A stretch of 12,988 nucleotides of DNA from G020354645 sp050053515 (lineage in GTDB: Bacteria > Desulfobacterota > Desulfobacteria > Desulfobacterales > G020354645). A program made the translations under genes and the position numbers. The notes under the pieces are model-generated. The model ran no database searches. It was not told the DNA's origin and worked only from the letters and a program-made list of their open reading frames with translations. The DNA is taken from the NCBI GenBank assembly GCA_050053515.1, contig JASFTQ010000111.1, positions 1 to 12,988 of the forward strand, read 5' to 3'. This document shows, piece by piece, positions 8,686-12,988 of the stretch. Every line of letters starts with the position of its first letter. The stretch's first letter is position 1.

Positions 8686-9579
8686 ATGAAAAAGTATTCC
8701 CAATACACCATTGAGGTCGGTGACCTTTCAGAGGTTTGGTTTTGGAAAAAGGCCGATACGGTAGATCTTTTATATGTCGGCTACGGACTTTTTATTGTTT
8801 TGCTCGTTTTGGGTTCCTATATTTTGGGGGCCTTCAATCTTTTGCCTTACAATCCCCAGGAGATAAATCTGGAGTTATTGATGGCCCCTCCGAACACCGG
8901 CGGCCATCTGCTCGGTACGGATTTTATGGGCAGAGACATTCTGTCGCGGCTTATTATCGGAATTCAGGCCTATTTTTTGCCGGGACTTTTGGCGATAGCC
9001 ATTGCCCTCACGGCCGGTACTATTTTTGGCGTATTGGCCGGTTACTGGGGCGGAGGCTTGGACACCAGTACGACGTATATCAGCAATTTGCTGAACTCTT
9101 TTCCGCGTCTCGTGCTCATCCTGTTAATGGTGGCAGCCTTTAAGCCGGATATCTATACAATTATGATAGTACTGGGTATTACCAATATCCCGGCCGTTGC
9201 TTCGCTTATCAGGAGTAAAATTCTATTTTTGCAGCAAAAAAATTTCATTGAGGCCGCCGTAGCATTAGGTCTCAAAAACCGGAGTATTATCTTCAAGCAT
9301 ATTCTATGGCACAATTGTCGCTCCGTGTTGATCATTCAGGCAACCATCGGCATGGCAGAAGCGATCCTAATGGAAACCAGTCTCAGTTATCTGGGGTTTG
9401 GCGTTCAGGAACCGACGCCATCGTGGGGTAACATGGTTCAGGCCGGTGCCAATTATTTTATGCAAGGCAAGTTTTGGCCTTCGACGGCACCCGCGCTGGC
9501 AATCCTTTTAACCATTCTCGGGTTTCATCTTTTGGGAGACGGACTGAACAATATGCTGGAAGAAAAGCGGGGACAATGA
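8686..9579 (+). CDS. Peptide-type ABC transporter permease, DppC/OppC family
   Basis: This is a 297-residue second permease subunit. The start ATG has AGGTAG (8671-8676) 9 bp upstream. The N-terminal cytoplasmic tail (1-27) is followed by TM1 (about 28-50). The DppC/OppC hallmark HLLGTDFMGRDILSRLI is at 74-90. Core membrane helices lie at about 97-120, 140-152, 157-170, 214-230 and 268-285. The EAA loop (about 188-210) reads F-I-E-A-A-V-A-L-G-L and docks on the ATPases. SYLGFGVQEPTPSWGNM (about 234-250) is a signature of the family. The stop codon overlaps the next start (ATGA, 9576-9579), which implies translational coupling to the first ATPase. Nothing is missing, and this is most likely a functional subunit. 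Confidence 0.93.
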   Translation: MKKYSQYTIEVGDLSEVWFWKKADTVDLLYVGYGLFIVLLVLGSYILGAFNLLPYNPQEINLELLMAPPNTGGHLLGTDFMGRDILSRLIIGIQAYFLPGLLAIAIALTAGTIFGVLAGYWGGGLDTSTTYISNLLNSFPRLVLILLMVAAFKPDIYTIMIVLGITNIPAVASLIRSKILFLQQKNFIEAAVALGLKNRSIIFKHILWHNCRSVLIIQATIGMAEAILMETSLSYLGFGVQEPTPSWGNMVQAGANYFMQGKFWPSTAPALAILLTILGFHLLGDGLNNMLEEKRGQ

Positions 9580-10676
9580 ACAGCAGGCCTATTTTAAAAA
9601 TCGAAAACCTGCGTACCTATTTTTACTCAAAAAGTAAACAGGCCTTTATTCGCTCGGTTGATGGGGTCAAATTAAAAGTTGACCCCGGCGAAACACTCGG
9701 CATCGTCGGTGAGAGCGGCAGCGGTAAAAGTGTCATGGCCCTTTCCGTCATGGGTCTGATCCAGGCCCAACCAGGTGTTATTATCGGAAAGATCGGTTTG
9801 AAAACCGAGACCGTCCAGAAAAATCTTCTGCAAGATCTCCGCGATTATGTCAAGATCAACATGAGCACCGGTCGGATAATGGAGGTCTACAAGGATAACA
9901 TCGGTTGGCAAAAGTATGTTGATCGTAACATGCGCGGTATCCGCGGTAAAGAAATTGCCATGATCTTTCAGAATCCCAAGGTTGCGCTGAACCCTTTCAT
10001 TCCGATCGGCAAGCAGATAACGGAATCCATTCTAATTAATACATCTTTGGAATCACGCAGCCAGGCCAAGGAGAAAGCAATATATTGGCTCGAGCAAGTC
10101 AAGATGGATTCCCCCCGACTTCGCTATCAGAACAATCCTTATGGCCTATCAGGGGGTATGTGCCAGCGGGCCATGATCGCGATGGCCCTTTCCTCGGAAC
10201 CATCATTGCTCATCGCGGATGAGCCGACAACCGGTCTTGATGCTACAATTCAGTCAAAAATCGTAAATCTGCTGGCTGAATTAAAATCCTCGGTCGGTGT
10301 CACCACATTGCTAATCAGTCATGACATCAGTGTTATCAAAGCCCTATCCGATAACGTCGCCGTGATGTATGGCGGGACGTTGCTTGAACACGGCCCCGTC
10401 AGCCTCATTCTGTCACCGGCGTATCAATCTAAACATCCGTATACGGCGGCATTGCTGGAATCCATTCCACAGGAGAAACACATCCGGGAAAAGGGGTATC
10501 TGCAGGCCATTGAGGGTGATGTGCTGGACACCATTAACATACCGTTCGGTTGCAGATTTTACTCTCGTTGCAATCGGGTTACCAAAGAAATTCAAGACAA
10601 ATGTGCGTCCCGTGAACCCGATCTCAGGGAAATTTCTTCAGGACATAGTCTGCGGTGCTGGTTGTATTTCAATTGA
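9576..10676 (+). CDS. Peptide-type ABC transporter ATP-binding protein, DppD/OppD family, with an internal insertion
   Basis: This is a 366-residue ATPase that powers the importer. I chose the ATG at 9576 because it overlaps the permease stop by 4 bp and the encoded protein begins like the family; a longer frame from 9474 would run through the permease gene. Walker A is GESGSGKS (45-52), Q-loop Q132, signature LSGGMCQ (191-197; family members usually have R rather than C at position six), Walker B LLIADEP (211-217) and H-loop H249. The C-terminal oligo_HPY domain holds Cys326, 332, 343 and 361. The stretch from Walker A to the Q-loop is about 80 residues, against roughly 50 in typical DppD as I remember it. 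The extra residues lie around 77-120 (near T-E-T-V-Q-K to D-R-N-M-R). The remaining motifs are intact, so it should be active. Confidence 0.92.
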   Translation: MNSRPILKIENLRTYFYSKSKQAFIRSVDGVKLKVDPGETLGIVGESGSGKSVMALSVMGLIQAQPGVIIGKIGLKTETVQKNLLQDLRDYVKINMSTGRIMEVYKDNIGWQKYVDRNMRGIRGKEIAMIFQNPKVALNPFIPIGKQITESILINTSLESRSQAKEKAIYWLEQVKMDSPRLRYQNNPYGLSGGMCQRAMIAMALSSEPSLLIADEPTTGLDATIQSKIVNLLAELKSSVGVTTLLISHDISVIKALSDNVAVMYGGTLLEHGPVSLILSPAYQSKHPYTAALLESIPQEKHIREKGYLQAIEGDVLDTINIPFGCRFYSRCNRVTKEIQDKCASREPDLREISSGHSLRCWLYFN

Positions 10677-10710
10677 TGTCTGCGGAATCATCCGAATGCC
10701 GTCATCAATT
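10671..10710 (+). repeat. Imperfect hairpin spanning the ATPase stop codon
   Basis: AATTGATG (10671-10678) pairs with CATCAATT (10703-10710). An inner CGGA/TCCG pair sits around ATCA within the 24-base loop. The left arm includes the stop codon of the first ATPase. There is no T-run after it, so it does not look like a classic terminator. The stem is AT-rich and modest. Confidence 0.3.
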
Positions 10711-10752
10711 GTGATGCTCTGCTGATCATTGCGCCCGACCGGCTATTTTTGA

Positions 10753-10770
10753 GACAGCTGTCAGTATAAT
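10753..10770 (+). promoter_or_regulatory. 10-bp palindrome adjoining a TATAAT box, possible internal promoter or operator
   Basis: GACAGCTGTC (10753-10762) is a perfect palindrome. Two bases later comes TATAAT (10765-10770), an exact sigma-70 -10 hexamer, about 19 bp before the proposed ATG of the second ATPase. No good -35 box is visible at the standard 17-bp spacing; the nearest TTGA-like match is too close. A weak internal promoter with an operator-like site is possible. The gap (112 bp) is wide for an operon otherwise packed tightly. Confidence 0.3.
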
Positions 10771-10788
10771 TATTTGGGATTTAAGGTT

Positions 10789-11802
10789 ATGGTCGCTTCA
10801 ATATTGGAAGTCGAAAATCTAAAAAAATATTATGTGCAGCCCAGGGGGCTTTTTTCAACCTTCAAGGCGGAGAATCGGATAATACCTGCGGTTGATGATG
10901 TGAGTTTTTATATCAAAGAACATGAGACCATGGGCCTGGTCGGCGAAACCGGCTGCGGCAAAACGACCATCGGCAGATCCATTCTTAAACTTACCCCCTT
11001 GACCTCTGGCAGGATTTTTTTCAACGGTACGGATATTACCCATTTTACACCGCCTGAATTTCGCCCGTTCAGAAGACAGATGCAAATGATATTTCAAGAT
11101 CTCGATGCGGCGCTTAATCCCAAAATGCGGATAATGTCGATTCTCAAGGAGGCGCTTACCGTTCACCATCGACTCAGTGATGCCGAAATCAACCACAGGA
11201 TCAGTGAGCTTCTAGAAAAAGTGAATCTGAAAAAAAGTAAACTAACCAGTTTTCCGGGAGAGCTATCCGGCGGGGAAAAACGCAGGGTCGGCATAGCCCG
11301 TTCGTTGGCGGTGGGTGCACGGTTTATTGTGGCCGATGAACCGACGAGCGCTTTGGATGTGTCCATCCAAGCTCAAGTGGTAAACCTCTTGAAGAATCTG
11401 CAGCAACACCTCGGGCTCTCATATCTCTTTATTTCGCATGATCTTAGAATTGTAGAATTACTGAGCCACAAGGTAGCCGTGATGTATTTGGGGCAAATCG
11501 TCGAGATGGGTCTGGCCGGTCGTATCGCCAACGCACCGCATCATCCTTATACACGAATACTATGGTCCTCCCTGCTCAAGAAACAAAGCCATGAGGCCAA
11601 GCAGATTTCAACCGACAGACGAAACGGGCGCTGGGGAGTTTTTGATTTCGAGCGGCCTTACACCGGTTGTCGATTCGCGCCCCGCTGTCCGGTGTATGAA
11701 GCCAGAGGCAATCCTTCCATCTGCAGCGATCCTTCCACCGAACCGAAACTTCGCGACATCGGCGAGGGCCATAAGGTTTCCTGCCATTTTCCGCTGGAAT
11801 GA
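10789..11802 (+). CDS. Peptide-type ABC transporter ATP-binding protein, DppF/OppF family
   Basis: This is a 337-residue second ATPase, expected to pair with the preceding one. I prefer the ATG at 10789. The TTG at 10774 adds five residues (MGFKV) and has no better ribosome site. Neither start has a good one: AAGG at 10783-10786 is too close, and GGGA at 10776-10779 is weak. Walker A is GETGCGKT (52-59), Q-loop Q103, signature LSGGE (159-163) in ELSGGEKRRV, Walker B FIVADEP (179-185) and H-loop H217. The Q of the usual LSGGQ is E here, a change common in other ABC families and probably harmless. The C-terminal oligo_HPY domain carries Cys294, 300, 312 and 332 in the same order as in the partner ATPase. 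The gene ends 8 bp before the convergent barrel gene. Confidence 0.9.
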   Translation: MVASILEVENLKKYYVQPRGLFSTFKAENRIIPAVDDVSFYIKEHETMGLVGETGCGKTTIGRSILKLTPLTSGRIFFNGTDITHFTPPEFRPFRRQMQMIFQDLDAALNPKMRIMSILKEALTVHHRLSDAEINHRISELLEKVNLKKSKLTSFPGELSGGEKRRVGIARSLAVGARFIVADEPTSALDVSIQAQVVNLLKNLQQHLGLSYLFISHDLRIVELLSHKVAVMYLGQIVEMGLAGRIANAPHHPYTRILWSSLLKKQSHEAKQISTDRRNGRWGVFDFERPYTGCRFAPRCPVYEARGNPSICSDPSTEPKLRDIGEGHKVSCHFPLE

Positions 11803-11810
11803 CCGTTACT

Positions 11811-12988
11811 TTACAAAGGGCGGCCGAGTTGGATGAGAAAAATCGGCCCTTCTTCATCCAAAACATCCGGCTGCCGTATCGGCCAGGCAATCCCCATACG
11901 AAATGCCGAAAGGTTTCCCCAGGCGATTTCCATGGAGGTAACCAACTCCAAGCCGGCTCCGATCAAGGTATCATCCCAGGTTAGCGGATCGCTGGCTGCG
12001 CCTGCATCGATAAAAGTACCCAACCGTAAGCGATGCAAAAACAAGGGAAAGGTCTTATAGCCTTTTTGCAAGTTAACCAGGGGCCAGAAAACTTCGATGC
12101 CGGATGTTACGGCCTGACCGGCCTCCAAAACACTTGTGTCAAAGCCCCGCAGCGGGAAAAGACGGGTGGGTCGCCGGGTGAAATACCCTTCAACGGTATT
12201 GCCACCGATGCGGAAAGTCGTATGGCCGGGAATAAGCTCCCCCCAGGTCTTACCGGCCTGTAAATGAAGCGAGGCGTAGATTCGTTCGCCAAATAAAAAC
12301 TGAAAGCCGCCAAATACCGATTGACGATCTTCCGCGAAAACTTCCAGATTTCCCCATCCTCGGATACCGCCGAAAGTTTCTTCGATATGAAATGCTCCCC
12401 AGGATTCTTGGTCCTTTGGCTCCCCATTTTGAAGGGGCTCAAAGGTACGATAATTGATGGAAAGCTCAAGAGGTTGTCGGCCGAACGGAATCCAGAAAGC
12501 CTTGAATTCGTTTCTGGATTCTTCCACGACATCATCCAGCGCGGTCCTATAGTCTAAAGGGTACCTGGTGAAGCGCAGGCCGAAATCCTTGGCTGTGCCG
12601 CCCAAGCGCAAGGAGAGGTATTCAGAGCCGAAGGAATAACGCAAGCCGCCGTCTGTCGTGTAATTGCCGGAGACATCCCGGCTCTTGGTTGCGATGCCGA
12701 GTTGGAAGTCATCGCTTCCGGCAAAAATATCCGGCACCAGATAATTGGGCCAAATACTCTTCAACGGGCTATAGGGTTCGGGTTCGAGGGTAACTTGCGG
12801 GCCCAGAATATCTGGGGTGATTATTGCGGGGCAGGCGCGGGATTTTTGGTGAGTGCGTTCAAGCGCATATCCCAAAACCTGCCAGCCATCCCCAGCAAGA
12901 CACAAATATTTGCTCTTCCTTGGCAATACAGCCCCATTTTTACAATTTGTAAGCGGTTTCATTTCCGCATCGTGTATTTGAAATACGC
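11811..12988 (-). CDS. Omp85-superfamily outer-membrane beta-barrel protein, C-terminal part (5' end off the window)
   Basis: The frame stays open to the right edge. The ATG at 12962 has no ribosome site, so the gene probably starts outside the window; 391 residues are visible. The barrel begins near SPLKSIWPNYLVP (about visible residues 73-85), which matches the entry motif of propeller-plus-barrel proteins (TolB-like plus BamA-like). The Omp85 hallmarks are FRIGG (about 258-262), LRGF of loop 6 (bases 12140-12151), the strand SGIEVFWPL, and a final hydrophobic strand ending FLIQLGRPL; the usual terminal Phe is Leu here. The first visible residues (VFQIHDAEMKPLTN and onwards) look like the last blade of a beta-propeller, so the missing part is probably propeller. 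Omp85 members insert or transport proteins or lipids at the outer membrane, but propeller-linked ones are poorly understood. It converges on the ATPase gene with only 8 bp between the stops and no terminator seen. Confidence 0.85.
   Translation of the reverse strand, partial: VFQIHDAEMKPLTNCKNGAVLPRKSKYLCLAGDGWQVLGYALERTHQKSRACPAIITPDILGPQVTLEPEPYSPLKSIWPNYLVPDIFAGSDDFQLGIATKSRDVSGNYTTDGGLRYSFGSEYLSLRLGGTAKDFGLRFTRYPLDYRTALDDVVEESRNEFKAFWIPFGRQPLELSINYRTFEPLQNGEPKDQESWGAFHIEETFGGIRGWGNLEVFAEDRQSVFGGFQFLFGERIYASLHLQAGKTWGELIPGHTTFRIGGNTVEGYFTRRPTRLFPLRGFDTSVLEAGQAVTSGIEVFWPLVNLQKGYKTFPLFLHRLRLGTFIDAGAASDPLTWDDTLIGAGLELVTSMEIAWGNLSAFRMGIAWPIRQPDVLDEEGPIFLIQLGRPL

Noticed and set aside
9474..9575. 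Upstream extension of the first ATPase to an ATG at 9474
   Set aside because: It would overlap the permease gene by over 100 bp, and the extra residues are unlike the family. The ATGA overlap at 9576 is the usual coupled start.
10774..10788. TTG at 10774 as the start of the second ATPase
   Set aside because: It has no ribosome site and adds only five residues outside the conserved domain. The ATG at 10789 is preferred, though weakly supported by its own ribosome site.
11822..11855. GGCCGA / TCGGCC inverted repeat near the convergent stops as a terminator
   Set aside because: It is only 6 bp with a long loop, lies inside the coding region of the barrel gene, and has no T-run.
12107..12535. 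142-residue minus-strand frame within the barrel gene
   Set aside because: It lies in another frame of the barrel gene, which has clear Omp85 motifs. The alternative frame has no recognisable domain.
1..12988. CRISPR array, insertion sequence, phage or defence genes
   Set aside because: There are no spaced direct repeats, transposase or integrase motifs, or recognisable defence domains. All space is accounted for by envelope and transporter genes.

Overview
The window suggests a Gram-negative, diderm bacterium with moderate GC. It encodes an Omp85-type outer-membrane barrel, a probable lipoprotein, a TolB-like periplasmic propeller and a peptide-type ABC importer. The style of the proteins (PEGA/TPR lipoprotein, TolB-like propeller, Lys/Pro linkers) resembles Desulfobacterota (former Deltaproteobacteria). 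That placement is an impression, because there is no rRNA or marker gene here. No mobile element, CRISPR array, tRNA or rRNA was seen.

Layout. Eight genes lie head to tail on the + strand (1-11802), followed by one convergent gene on the - strand (11811 to the right edge). The + strand genes fall into two blocks. Block A (1-5881) is an envelope module: (i) a large multidomain probable lipoprotein whose start lies left of the window; (ii) an exported protein with a long charged linker and a six-blade TolB/PD40-like propeller; (iii) an exported TPR protein. Block B (5945-11802) is a complete family-5 (Dpp/Opp-type) peptide ABC importer: binding protein, two permeases and two ATPases. The gaps are 13, 24, 63, 115, 43, -4 and 112 bp, so the two blocks could form one long transcription unit. 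A perfect 13-bp hairpin separates the binding protein from the permeases and would favour more binding protein than membrane components. The - strand gene is the C-terminal barrel of an Omp85-superfamily protein. Its frame stays open to the right edge, where it looks like the end of a beta-propeller.

How the parts may work together. The importer would bind an oligopeptide-like substrate in the periplasm and move it inward at the cost of ATP. The envelope module looks like scaffolding: regulatory-like beta domains, a TolB-N/CsgG/FlgT-like alpha/beta domain, PEGA, TPRs and a propeller. The TolB-N-like domain sits in gene 1 and the propeller in gene 2, as if a TolB-like architecture were split over two proteins. 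A functional link between the envelope module and the importer is inferred only from gene order.

No gene-free stretch exceeds 300 bases. The two longest gaps (7565-7679 and 10677-10788) hold the hairpin and a palindrome/-10-like site described below.
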